Shown here piece by piece: positions 26,401 to 37,803 of a stretch of 64,000 nt of DNA. This DNA is from Microplitis mediator (lineage: Eukaryota; Arthropoda; Insecta; Hymenoptera; Braconidae). Position 1 is the stretch's first letter; each line of letters opens with the position of its first letter. The stretch covers positions 20,595,901-20,659,900 of the forward strand of contig NC_079979.1 of assembly GCF_029852145.1 (NCBI RefSeq), written 5' to 3'. The notes below the pieces were generated by a model, which saw only the letters and a program-made list of their open reading frames with translations, was not told the DNA's origin and did no database searches. The translations under genes were made by a program, and so were the position numbers.

Positions 26401-27211
26401 CAAGAACGTGCGATACCTACCGACCACAAACTTGCTTCCTGTCTTTCGTATAGCTGGCTTGAATGAGATATCTCACAGTATACCCATTGTCGTTTAATTC
26501 AATTAGTATAACATATTTACACCATCCGTTGGCGATCCGAAATAAATTAATCCAAAGCAAATTAGCGTCCAACTTTTTTAGTGTCGTTTCTTTTTTTTTT
26601 TTAATAAGAGAAATAATGAAAAAAAAAATGAACGAGTGTTTAAATAGTTGTGAAAAATAATTTGAGCGAGTAATCTAATGCTTTTAGTGACATAATAACA
26701 TCGAGGTTACTTCTTGCTCACCCTTAATACTTAGAGTATGGCAGAGGGATCTGGTGAGCACCGAGTTTCCTTACTCAGGAGAATGAGCTGAGAGTCCCGT
26801 TCTGGTCACGCAAACCTGCCAGATAGTCAAGTAGTCTTGGTTGTGAGCTTCACCCACTAGCATCTGCATTCCTAGTCCCAACGAGCCGCAAAGGAATTCC
26901 AATTTTAAACAAAAGTTTCCTGACGGTGGTGGTAACCTTCCCTCTGTCGTGCCCTCTCACTCTCGCCCACTTTCCAGGATTCTGTCTACGCTTTCATGCA
27001 TACTGAAACTCGCTTCTGTCTTTTATCTCAAGCGAATCCTCTTGAATTTTTTTCTCTATATTTTTATTTTCCCAACACAATAACGAGAATATTCTCGCAA
27101 GCACTCCTGAGAAGAACCAAAGAGAGGTCACGTCCTCTGGTATTTGCTTTCATGAGATCGCTGCTGTTGAGTTTAACAAATAAAAATAATAATCATAATA
27201 TAATAATACTA

Positions 27212-27240
27212 GCAGTAGTAGTAGTAGTAGTAGTAGTAAG
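27212..27240. repeat. (GTA)n microsatellite
   Basis: About nine GTA units in a Val-repeat-producing open frame; no sign of coding function. Confidence 0.93.
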
Positions 27241-28272
27241 GGTAGTAAGAATAAGAGAAAAATATGAAAGCAGTATTACGCCGGCGACTAAATGTACCTA
27301 AGTGGTACAATAAACAATACCGTAATCCATAAATCCCCAGGAAAACGCCCCACAGCACGCTCTATTCAGTATATTGAGCTTCAGCTATAACATCACGAGA
27401 TACACACGCTCGTCTGTTGCAATATCGATAAAACATTGATCGCCAATTCGTGCCTAAAGCCGGTTGTCTAGGATTCATGATAATGATAAGCGTTATTGGT
27501 GTGAGAGCTGAACGCATCTAACCACGCAGTGTCCATATGCTTGCTAACTACACGTCTCTGTACATTAACCTCTCCTTAATGTATAAATCCATACACAGAT
27601 TCGAAACTCTGCACAGTAGTGGTGGTTGAAGAGGATGATGACGATGAATAAGCACAAAAACTCAATACCCGTCAAAGTATTATCCCGACTCTATGCTATT
27701 TGCATCAACTCATGCTTATTGAAACGATGTATTGCAGTAGAAAATTTTATTTAGATTAAAAATAAAAGTAAAAATGTCCCGTCTGGTATTTCGATTGCTC
27801 GAGTCTGAGTGATATATCTTAATCCGTGAATCAATTCCTTAAAATCCCTGATATACCAGCATTAAACTCTTGACGTTCTATACGTTTCATTTAATGAGAG
27901 GAGAGAAACTCCCCTTATTTTTAAGCTTTTATTTATAATTTTAATAATAATTTTCCTCCTTCTTCTTTTATCCCGATAAATCCCGAGATACATAATAGCC
28001 AAAGCTATTTCAATGAAATATTGCAGCGAGGCATAAATGTCTTTTATGAATTTTATATGATATCATGAATGCAATGAATATTTTAAGATGAATAATTTAT
28101 GATTCTGTTGAAAGTCAGTTTTCGGTCGATTATTTTACTTGCTATTATATAAGTATATATATATTTAATATAAGTAAAGAATAAGAGAGAGCGAGCGAAT
28201 AAGTGAGAGAGAAAGAGCTATAAAGTGACTTAAAGGACTTCTGGCTGCTCGGTAGATCAAAAGCATGGATCG

Positions 28273-28569
28273 TTGAACGCGCAGGCGACGAATTGGCAAA
28301 CTCGCGATGGATGGAGCAGTAATTATCATGCCCTGGAGCTCCAACGGGAAGATTCGCGGAGCTGCTGCGACTGCCAGAGACGGATGGCGGAAGATCCCGA
28401 GTGTAAGCGAGAGGCCGACGGCAAAGCGAAGAGCAGTGGGAGGTGTTTGAAACAGCACTGGTGCAAAATTCACAATCTAATCCAACTAAGCAAATTAATC
28501 CGGCTTCCCGGCCGCTCGTACTCAACTCCGATGGTCCCTTCGCCCGTTTCTGCATTCCCAGAAACTTAG
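28273..28569 (+). other. GC-rich island with a protein-like open frame (unrecognised)
   Basis: An open frame of 98 codons starting ATG lies in one of the GC-richest parts of this intron, 1.1 kb before the next exon. The first 70 residues are well mixed (NWQTRDGW, CCDCQRRM, CKREADGK) and not low-complexity. The reverse strand is also open over most of it, which is common in GC-rich sequence and weakens the case. No acceptor/donor pair with a phase that would join the surrounding exons was found. It could be an alternative promoter or exon, a conserved regulatory island, or chance. Confidence 0.15.
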
Positions 28570-29690
28570 ATCAAAGGGAATGTTGCGACCCTCCCTCCAT
28601 CCCTCCATCCCTACTTCAACTTCCTATACACTACTACTCGCTCTTTCATTTCGGCTTCCTCCTTCATCTTCAGTACCCTCTTGCTCGCTCACTCACTCGG
28701 GTTTTAATCTCACCCTACGTGTCCTTTTCCGGCAATATCGTCCCTTGCTGTCAACCTACCACCATTTCTATTCCATTGCTACCTATCAGCTTCCTGTTTT
28801 ACTTCCTCCCCCAGTGGCTAAAAACGTTTCCGGTATTGGGCTGCTTCACGTCACGATAAATTTACTCAGCACGTATCGCTGGTTATCCGAGTGCTTAATT
28901 TTTTCTTTGTTTCATTCTTTCAATTCCCCCAGCTCTAGTCTATAAGCCTCCAAGCCTCCAAGCTTCCAAGCCTTCAAGCCGACTCTATTTACGAATTCAG
29001 TCACTCATACCAGATATTTTGACAATGGAATCAGTGTCATGTCTTAGAGATACGTTGAGAAACTGAATAGCATTAGGATGATGATATAAACAGTGGAATG
29101 GCGTTAGAGACGGCGCCCGTTGATTATCCAACCCGTAAACACGAGCGCATCGTTATCGATTGGGCCAACAATCTGTTGGGTTCCCAACCCTATGTACACA
29201 TACATATACATATACAAAGCGATATATATAGATATATATCTTGATCTCCTTCCACCCTTTGCCGCCTACTCGCGCGTCCCCTTCCGCCATATTGACGCAA
29301 TACAGTTTCACAGTTGCATAATGAATGGTTTGCTAATGACCCTACGGAGGTTGCGGAAACCGCAGCAGAGGATAGCGGGTCCCAGGGTTCAAGCACTTCC
29401 GGCATCAAACATGTACTAACGTTATACGCTCCATCCGCCAGTTGCTTTTCGCAACAACTTCTCTCCCGCCTACCTCGCGCTCAATATACAAATCTAACCG
29501 GATTTTAATGTTTGATATTTGTACGAGGCACTGGGGAAACTTGATAAATATACACTCTCCACCCACTATCTATTGATTAACAATTTTTTCAAACCTTTAT
29601 TTCTGCCAATATTTACTATTCTCGAATATTCCAGGAAATATTTTTAATCCATTCTTGGTTTATCAAAATATTTTTTTTTTTCTGTTACAG

Positions 29691-29743
29691 TGCCAACAAA
29701 TACTCGGATCCTGAGCGACTGACCACCACCCTGACTCGTCACT
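29691..29743 (+). CDS. Exon (53 nt), teneurin-like protein, intracellular part
   Basis: Acceptor TTTCTGTTACAG ends at 29690 after a 10-T tract; donor GTAAGT starts at 29744. The first base completes the GG left by the 36-nt exon (Gly), then A-N-K-Y-S-D-P-E-R-L-T-T-T-L-T-R-H follows, and one base T is left over. It joins to AT at 35900 to give Tyr. The 53-nt length is not a multiple of three: this exon changes phase from 2 to 1 and so cannot be skipped alone without a frameshift. That makes it the constitutive anchor between the microexon and the symmetric downstream exons. Confidence 0.82.
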
Positions 29744-31259
29744 GTAAGTTTATCACTATTTAATTTATCATAAATTTTTTTTTTCCATCCAATTGGCTTT
29801 AAATTATTTCTACATGCACACAAATATATATATAGATAAGAGCTTTTGTTATAGCCGGTTATAAATAACAGATTTAATCACTCAGAAAAGAGTTATTTAG
29901 CAATTTGTTAGATTGGATCCCTCATATATTAAATAGTTGTCTCGAAAAGATCCAAGAAGTGGGTTTACATCCCAGTTAAATACGGTCGTAACGTCAGGAT
30001 GCGGAGTTTGAGAATGGCTCTAAAACGGCATTTGGGGCCTTCGCTCACAACAGCAATATTTCGCAATGCCGCTTTTGGGGTGGATTCACTTGCTAGCTAT
30101 TTTCGAAATTAAGACCAAACGATCTTCTCACTTATAAACCAAAATGTTACAATTTACTATTTAGTACGAAACGACAGAACGCACTGTTTAGTGTAAACTG
30201 TATCATGTATCATATATCATGTATCACGTTCTTTGGCAATGCAACCGTCTAGATCCTCCCCTCTGTACTCAGAATCTTGCATCAACGTGTATATTTATCA
30301 GAAGTTGTAAAGCAACCGCGAAGCGACCGCACATCAAACTGACAACCAACTTTCAGATGCTCGTAACCGCTCGTGCTCCTTATACATTAATTTACCTTTA
30401 CTCGCTTAAGTAATTAGTCTGAGACTGGTGCTGTCGTCGAGAACTGATGTTCACTCTATGCCATCTATTCAAGATAATTCAACTTATCTAAATAGACATA
30501 TTTACTTGCGGTTACACCGAAATACCTCAGCAATCATGAATTCTCTTACGGATTTCCCTTATTTGCCAAGAAGATCCTCAAAAAATTTAATTAATACACT
30601 TTACCTCTGTTTAGTTTTTTTTTCAAGAACGAAAATTGTGTTACACAATTGGCAATTGTGTGGTAAATTTAAAAAGTACTTGCTGGTATTTTTTGCAAGT
30701 GCGAGGCGAGAAAATCAAGTTAAGGGCGCGAAAAAAGGGTGTGTTGGGAAAGTGGTCTCTTTGCGAAAACAGCCAGAAAAAAAAAATAAGTCCTGGAACA
30801 CAGAAGAAAGAAAAACCAGGTATAAAGTAGAGTACGCGGATTGGGACGAAAAGAAATTAAAAAATATAAAATTCAATAACTAGCATCAACGTTCGTATCA
30901 TGAAATTAAATGTCCTCACTATATTTTCCTCTTTGAAAAGCCCCAAGGCTTCTCTCACACTCTCAATATATATAACAGTAGCTACTATGCTCTACAATAT
31001 ACATAACGTGGCATAGCGAATATATATATATATAGACTGCAATGTAGTGTAGGCAGCAATAAACACCCAGATGATTGTATTTTGGAATGAGTTAAACTTT
31101 ATGAATTGCCGTTGCTCGATGACGTGTATATGTGCGATCAATAAACGCTTTTTTCACCGCGACAAATATTTTTAATCCAAGCACGTCTTCATGCATGACG
31201 TACGTGCTCGTACAAAAAATTCCTATGCTTTTTGATGAATTTTTATCACAATTAAGTGT

Positions 31260-31276
31260 CAAAAAAAAAAAAAAAA

Positions 31277-31311
<35 letters not shown>
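31260..31311. repeat. Poly-A plus (ATA)n microsatellite
   Basis: About 19 A residues followed by about 11 ATA units. It could mark the tail of an old retroposed insertion, but no upstream body was recognised. Confidence 0.92.
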
Positions 31312-31314
<3 letters not shown>

Positions 31315-32661
31315 CATAAAAACTACTTTTTGTTAATAACCGAACGTATTTTTTTAATAATTACGCCAGGGTTTTAAATTAATTTTATATTAATAATTAT
31401 TATTTAATTGGCTCATTAAAATGAATCTGAAAGCCATTTGCTTCTGAATTACCAACAGAAGCGCTGCTTCAATGTATATATTATATAGTTGACCTAGTCA
31501 CGCTGAAGCTAACGAGTTGTTAAATTGAGGATCGATGACAGAGTCATCGTTACTATCAACAATCACCTGAAATATCGTTATCACAAATCAGACTAATGAG
31601 TGACGTTCTTTTTTTTTTATTTTTTTAATTAAAATTTACTCTAAAGCTTATAACTCAAAAACTACTGACTTCAGATGCTTTTATGGCTGAATTTTTTTGT
31701 AGCCCAGTAAATTTCCGATTTTATAATGCCCTTAAACATCTTTTTATCTTTGATACTTGAAAAGTAACAGCCTTTGAAATATTGATGGAAATATTATCAA
31801 GGTACATGATGTACCGCGGATATAAAGTTAAAAAAAAATGTTGTTTGAGATGGACAGGAGGGAAATGTCGATGTGCGACAAGTGAACCGACCAGACGCGA
31901 GGTTAATTGAATTTCCAACAGCGTTTACTATCACGTCGAAAATTGGACATCGAAGGTAGGCCGACGATGGTGGAGATGCCCGAACAGAATGAGAGTAGGT
32001 TGGTCTAGCCTCTGGCCTGGGTAAACTGTCGGCGACGTCGCCACGCTTAAAGTCCATCAGACGAATCGATGCGCGCTTTTAGCAATGACGTGTGCAAAAC
32101 CTCTCCCTGTGCTCTACTCACTAAGTTCACAAAATTCCATCCGTCAAAAATTACATAATTTTTATTGCCTCCATCAAGAGGATTTCTGAGCTGAGAGCTA
32201 TGAAAAATTTCCTCCGTGTCAATTAAAGTAAGTAGAGGTTCTCGGTAGACAATAATAGAGATATAACCAGAAAAACCTTTGATCCCTTAAGCGTTTTAAA
32301 GATATAACAGAACCATGGACGTGAGTTCCGAATCCTCTTGGCGTAGACCCAATGAATATGCACAAGTGTCTTTATTCTCGAGCCATAACTAGACCGGTAA
32401 CCACACTTATTCTATGTTTCATGCATTCAGATGCCCTTCTTACCTGGTAACGATGTGATCTTCAGGCTATTCAAGATCTTCTGGTACTAAGCGAGACCTA
32501 CGGCAATGCCTTAGGGTCGTTATGACTTGACACTCTAATACAACCTTCTCGCTTACTTGTCTGGATATTATTCTGATGTTAAAAGCTAATAGAAGAATAG
32601 AAAACTTGGGTGAAAATATTCAAATATTACTGGGGCTTTATAACGAAAAATTTAAACGCTT

Positions 32662-32665
<4 letters not shown>

Positions 32666-32695
<30 letters not shown>
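32666..32695. repeat. (ATA)n microsatellite
   Basis: About ten uninterrupted AAT-type units. Confidence 0.92.
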
Positions 32696-32697
<2 letters not shown>

Positions 32698-33109
32698 GAA
32701 TAAATGTTTTACTTAATGATAAATAGTGAGTAGAGATAAAAAATAATATATGTATGGGGTTGATAAAGTTTTTATGATTTTTATTCACTATCAGTTATAA
32801 CGGATTAAAAGATGAAATGGAAAAATAAAGCCCCAGCCGTTTTCGTACATGTAATGCATTTATTCGTACAAAAAGTAGGACATCAGTAGCATCGGAAAAG
32901 AGCCAGCATTAAACTACGGTAAGAAGAAAAGAAGAAGCTATATTAGAAAAGTTTTCCACGCGTCCTATACCCGAACTCTTGACTGCTCAAAAGAAGCAAT
33001 CTCCCGGCAATAATATACACGTGCGACCAACCCCGATAATAACGGATATTATTTTTTTTCCATTTTCTCTTGTCTCATTTCTTCGGGTCTCTCACCGCCA
33101 TTTTTATTC

Positions 33110-33135
33110 CTCTTCTTCTTCTTCTTCTTCTTCTT
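33110..33135. repeat. (TTC)n pyrimidine tract
   Basis: TCTTCTTC run followed by T/C-rich sequence. It encodes poly-Ser or poly-Leu in chance frames. Confidence 0.92.
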
Positions 33136-34776
33136 ATTCTTACCTTTTTTTCCCCTCTATCTGTTTTTTATTTTTTATCTTCTATTCATTTCGAGCATCG
33201 ACGCCCAGCCCGGCTTTCGCCACCTTCTCGCTTATTTGTTTCGAACTTTTAATTACATTTGGCAAAACCATCTTTCGATTGGACACTTGATTCAACTCAA
33301 CAACTCATCATAAACTTGAGCTCAAGGAATTAAAATCGTTTTAATTTGTACTTTAAGTATAAAAATTATAAAATAAATTCCAGGCTTTAAATCGTGATAA
33401 TAATAATTATGATTTTAATTTTTTTGAGTTTAATATGCCGCTGATTAAACGTACCAGTCATAAACAAAGGTCTTTTACCGTTAAACTATAATTACAGACG
33501 ACATTTATAATTAAATTCAAAGCCATTTCATTTTTTAATCAGAGACAGCCAAGTTTTTGAACGTAAAATTCAAAAATAATTTTTTTCTTGTCACGATTTA
33601 AAAAAAAATAATTTTTTGAAACTTCATATCAAATAACTGAAAGAAGAAAATTTTTTTTAATGTAGTAGTCAGTCACGCTGGACTTTTAATTTATTTTAAA
33701 AAATGAATATGAAAAAAAAAAAAAAGTAAAAATATTTAATAAATTTCTTTCCCTCTCATCTCGAGTGTAAAAAAAAATGTCGGAAAAGTAATAAGAGTTG
33801 TTATTTTTAATATTTCGTTGGTGTGGTTTTATGTCGCGCAAGGAAATCCCGAGAGATATTAATGGCCGCGTATACATCGCCTTTAAGTCAGCAAGTCTTT
33901 GTTGAGACCCTCGTCTAGGATCATTTTATATTGTTCCGGGTTATTATATTAGCGTCTCTTAACGTTGACTCATGTGAAATTACAGTTAAGATACGTCGCT
34001 GATACATTTTCTTCTCCCCATTTTTATTCAACATTACCCGTAAAACTATAAAAAATAATATAACTATTTTATCTATCGCTTTTAGTATGCTCTAAACTGT
34101 TGCTTTCAGCTAAAAAAAGGGACCAAGTATCAATGTCTTTTAAGTAGTAAAAAAAGTATAAAGAGTAGTCTGGAGAGTGAAGAGTACAGCGTAGAGAAAA
34201 ACTTACAAAACAAACCGCAGTTGAGTGTCCACTTGTGCAGCATAAGGATGCACGAGCTGTTAGAGCCTCTTTTGAAGCTGCTGCGAAAAGTGCCTGTTAA
34301 AAGATATAACACAAGGGCAGAATATGTTGCACCAGAGCGTTATCAAACATTTCGCACCCTCCATAAATATTATTTTATTTTTAAAATTATCAAAAATTAA
34401 AAGACTTTTTAAATTTCCTTAAACTTTTTTTTCTACTTGTCTCACTTAAAAGTTGAATCCCTTATTAACTTGCTCTTGTTTACTTTTTTAGTTTATCTCC
34501 GAAAGTTAAATGAAAGACCCGAAGAATCTTGGATTAAATTATTAAATAAAAGTGGTCCTCAAGTTAATTAGAATTGATATTAAAAAGAAAAAAAGAAAAT
34601 TACATTTTATAATAAGATTCTCTATTTAAAAAAAAAAAATCAGAATTAATGATTCGCGCAAGAGTGAGCGATTGTGGCCTCTTCTATATTTATTGAGATG
34701 CTTATTTTTGGATGGATCCTGTATATTTTTACTCTGTTTTTAGCCAATCAGGTGCCCGGAAAAGCGGCTTCACATA

Positions 34777-35397
34777 GGGGAGACCGGGGCAAGACGGCCC
34801 ACCTAAGCTGGTTATTATTATTTGTGGCTTTTAACCATCAAGTCGATTTACTCTTGTCCAACTTGAACTCAATTCACCAAAATTTTGGTGAAGCGCCTGA
34901 AAAAAAATTTTTTTTTTTTTGGGGCAAGACGGCCCCCTCCGAAAAAAAATGAAAAAAAAATTTTTTTTTTTTAATTGTAAAAAAATTTCCCGCGTAACAA
35001 ATGTTTATATTTTTCTCTTTGACAACTGTATTTACTTTAATATTACTCGAAATAACCTTTTTTGATATAATACGAGTCATTTTTTCACTTCTGTAAAAAA
35101 TTGATTATTGGTTTTTTTAACTTTTTCAAATGCTCTATTTTAATCGAAATCCATATAATTAACCAAAAAATGATATTTCTATTAAATTAATCATGACTAG
35201 GTTATAATACTATGAAATACATTTTCTTTTAGAATTTTTGAGTGGTTCATTTTGCCCCAAGTTTCACGTATCGGGCTAAAAATGAGTAAATAATCTAAAT
35301 TTGTGATAATCAAAAGAGAACAAGAAAAAAAAAATTTTGGTTAATTTTTGAGGTGGGCCTTCTTGCCCCAGGTGGGCCGTCTTGCCCCGGTCTCCCC
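34777..35397. mobile_element. Family F MITE with long GC-rich inverted ends (621 bp)
   Basis: The left end GGGGAGACCGGGGCAAGACG and the following GCCCACCT are matched perfectly in inverse at the right end (about 28 bp), and TA flanks both sides (34775-34776, 35398-35399). Subterminal repeats of GGGGCAAGACGGCCC and GGTGGGCCTTCTTGCCCC occur near 34920 and 35352. The body is AT-rich and non-coding. The ends differ completely from the CAC-tipped families. Perfect ends suggest a relatively young insertion; the TA target fits Tc1/mariner-like mobilisation, but the superfamily is unproven. Confidence 0.92.
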
Positions 35398-35899
35398 TAC
35401 GTTTTATTTATTTATTTAGTGGTCAGATTATTAGAGAAGAAACAAAATAGAAGGATTTAGCAAATAACAAAATAAGATTGACATTTAAATTGGTTGTTTC
35501 CGGTCAAATTGTATCTTTAAGTAACTGTCTCGTGGTCTTGAGATAACCCATGACAATGCAGAGTTGAGCTCGGCGCGTTCTCCAAAACATCAATCAGGAG
35601 GCTGTAGCCTATTCCTCAAGCCAACGGGAATCGAGTATGTCACCGTGGGAATTTGGAATGGCATTTGGTTCTCAAGGCTGCTCTCTGCTAGTAGGTGTAC
35701 TCTCAATCGAATCAATCGATCTTGAAACCCATTCTCAAACATCAGTCGATTTCCCCGACCCAACAACGCTCGCTATATATACATTCCTGATACGCTACCG
35801 CTAATTCTCTATTTGGTTTACTGTTTACTCATTACTAGTATACAATATATGTATATATATCGCCATATGTTAATTATATGAAATTGTTATTATTTTCAG

Positions 35900-36136
35900 A
35901 TGCCACTATGATGGAAAGTGATGGGACATTGGGCCGTGTGCCCAGCAATGGGGGCCGTGGACTGCGCCGTCAACGGTCCCTTGAATGGCGAGAACGGCGC
36001 GGTTATGGTGCTAGCGTACACTCAAGTAGTGATGATGAAGATAATAATCGTCATGCTGTTCCGACGTCTGTTTCGTCACGAGGTGGACGAAGTCCTGGGC
36101 ATGTTTTTGCATCACTTTTAGCTCAGCAATATTCTG
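35900..36136 (+). CDS. Exon (237 nt), teneurin-like protein, intracellular part
   Basis: Acceptor TTATTTTCAG ends at 35899; donor GTAACG starts at 36137. Two bases complete Tyr, then 78 open codons, then one base G. The sequence is hydrophilic: an initial ATMMESDGTLG segment, a strongly basic cluster RRQRSLEWRERRG (possible basophilic-kinase or nuclear-localisation-type site), then an acidic serine patch SSSDDEDNN typical of CK2 sites, and a Ser/Gly/Arg-rich tail to SLLAQQYS. No membrane segment. Teneurin cytoplasmic domains are known to carry basic and phosphorylatable segments, but this exon alone is not diagnostic. Phase 1 at both ends. A family D transposon starts 20 bp after the donor. 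Confidence 0.88.
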
Positions 36137-36156
36137 GTAACGTTTTATCGCATTAA

Positions 36157-36453
36157 CACGGAAAAAAGAGCAGTTGAAAAATTACAGTTTCTACAGTAAA
36201 AAAAGCTTTCGGGGCAAAAATCTTTAAACATTAAAGCTTAAACTGTAATTTTAGAAATTTGTTATAGTAATAAAATTAATACAATTTTAAGCAGCAAATT
36301 TTACAGTTTAAATCGACAATATCGAGTTTGAAACTGTAATATTTGTTATTTCTGTAAAATTTACTGATAAAAAATGTAATTTTTACAGTTTCAGACTCGT
36401 AGCGCTTTACTACTATACGAAACTGTAACTTTTCAACTGCTCTTTTTTCCGTG
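36157..36453. mobile_element. Family D MITE (297 bp) next to the exon-3 donor
   Basis: The inverted ends are about 34 bp long with one mismatch: CACGGAAAAAAGAGCAGTTG and onward against its inverse ending TCTTTTTTCCGTG. The dinucleotide AA borders both sides, a possible 2-bp target duplication. The interior has recurring AAACTGTA / TACAGTTT motifs in both orientations. Its CACGGAAA tip is shared with family B. It begins only 20 bp beyond the exon boundary at 36136. Confidence 0.9.
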
Positions 36454-37757
36454 AAAGCTTAATATTTAATTTAAATACAACTCGTAAACTAACAACTTTA
36501 CGTAAAAATTCGTAAAAATACTTTTTATGAAAAATTTAACTCTCTGAATTTTTACGGTATCTTTGATAATTGAGCTAGAAATTTTATCTAAAGTACCCAC
36601 CCAGTGCATAAATAAAAAAATAAATTTCTATTCTCCGCCTTTAAATTAAATTTCTGGGGAATCTATTGAAGATACGATAAAAACACTTGGGAATAATTCA
36701 ATAGGAAATGAAATTCTCTATAAAAAAGTTTCAGATGACTTTATCTGTAAACTCAATAGTTTAAAATAAATTAAAATTCAAACTAAAAGCATTTAAAATT
36801 TTTTCATTAAAAACTATTATCATCATCAATAAAATAATAAAACTTAATAAACTATAAAAAGTATATAACCGTGTATGAACTATAGTCCGAGCGAATCAGT
36901 CATCTCGATCACTTGGTAGTAACAAGTGTTATTGACGGAGTCTGAAAAGACTCGTTCATCATCTTCCATCATTCACAGTTGAACGCCAGACAAGTTATAT
37001 TGGTTAACACTTTCTTTCCCTTTATCCCTTTTTTTTATGATTATTATTTCTTTCATCCTTGCCGCTGCTATATCATTTACACTTCCATACACCCCTTTCT
37101 GTAAGTAACACGCCGGTGTGGATTTCAGACGCCACTCGATCTTGTAACAACTTTCTTAATGAGTTCTCCGCGTTTTACTAATGCTAAACTTTCTTCCGTT
37201 CCAATAGTTATACCAACTGCAGTAATGCCGGCTCGAAACCCCTAGGATAAAGGTTGTTCCATCGTCATCGAAAATTAAGAGATAAAATTTTTAATGAATA
37301 CTCCTCCCCAGTTTTATGCTATTTTCTTACAAGACTTTAACAAACTTTTTTTTCTTAAATCCTTCACTATCTTTGTTATTTATCCCGACTATTAAAGAGA
37401 TTTAACCAGTCTGTAATTTAACATTTTTAGTTTGCGCAATTAAATGAAAAAAATAAATAAATAAATCAACTATAAAAGTCATTATTTATTTGAAAGTATT
37501 TTATAAATTTTATAAAATCCACGTCTTATGAAATATATTTCAAGTATACATTTTCCAACGTACCATCATCGTACGTCCGTTAGCATTTGTTCCAATCCAG
37601 TGGCCGCCGATTACCAACTCCCTCGTACTCTTCTTCTTTATATAAATATATATATATATTATATAACGTCATAGAGAGAAGGAAGAACCCCGCGTCTACT
37701 TTATCCTCATTCCCATTTCTATTTTCCATCCCCGTCGACGTCCCCTCTTGTAAATCT

Positions 37758-37803
37758 ACAGCAGCAACTACCACTACTACCAGCAGCACCACCAGCACTA
37801 CCG
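37758..37803. repeat. CAGCA/ACCACTACC simple repeat
   Basis: Imperfect trinucleotide-like run of CAGCAG, ACCACT and ACCAGC units; low complexity. Confidence 0.85.

Larger units (their letters stand above)
8246..29690 (+). other. Intron, 21.4 kb
   Basis: From donor GTAAGT (8246) to acceptor TTTCTGTTACAG (29690). Contents in order: degenerate ~180-bp repeats (9100-9650) ending in (TA)n; family B copy 1 (10272-10879); AT-rich sequence and an ACAGTA-type microsatellite (11631-11680); family A copy 2 (12741-13278); family B copy 2 (14806-15752); (TA)n at 17306; family A copy 3 (18479-19099); then about 9 kb with no transposon recognised, holding microsatellites (20838, 21541, 23414, 27212) and several GC-richer islands (about 22300-22640, 24600-25050, 25680-25870, 28250-28860). 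No exon with correct phase and splice sites was found in those islands. Confidence 0.65.
29744..35899 (+). other. Intron, 6.2 kb
   Basis: Donor GTAAGT at 29744; acceptor TTATTATTTTCAG ending at 35899. Holds AT-rich unique sequence, a moderately GC-rich stretch (about 31850-32060), microsatellites at 31260, 32666 and 33110, and a family F MITE (34777-35397). The longest open frame, 30428-30883, lacks an ATG at its left end, is Lys/Ser-rich and has no recognisable domain, so I do not call it a gene. Confidence 0.7.

Noticed and set aside
30428..30883. Longest open frame in the window (151 codons, plus strand)
   Set aside because: It has no ATG at its left end, Ser/Lys-rich mixed composition, no domain and no matching splice sites. 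One such frame is expected by chance in 64 kb.
34674..34952. 92-codon open frame overlapping family F
   Set aside because: It runs into the transposon end and a poly-T tract; low complexity and no domain.
35918..36121. Alternative reading frame over exon 3
   Set aside because: It overlaps the host exon in another frame. The host frame joins both neighbouring exons in phase, whereas this one does not.
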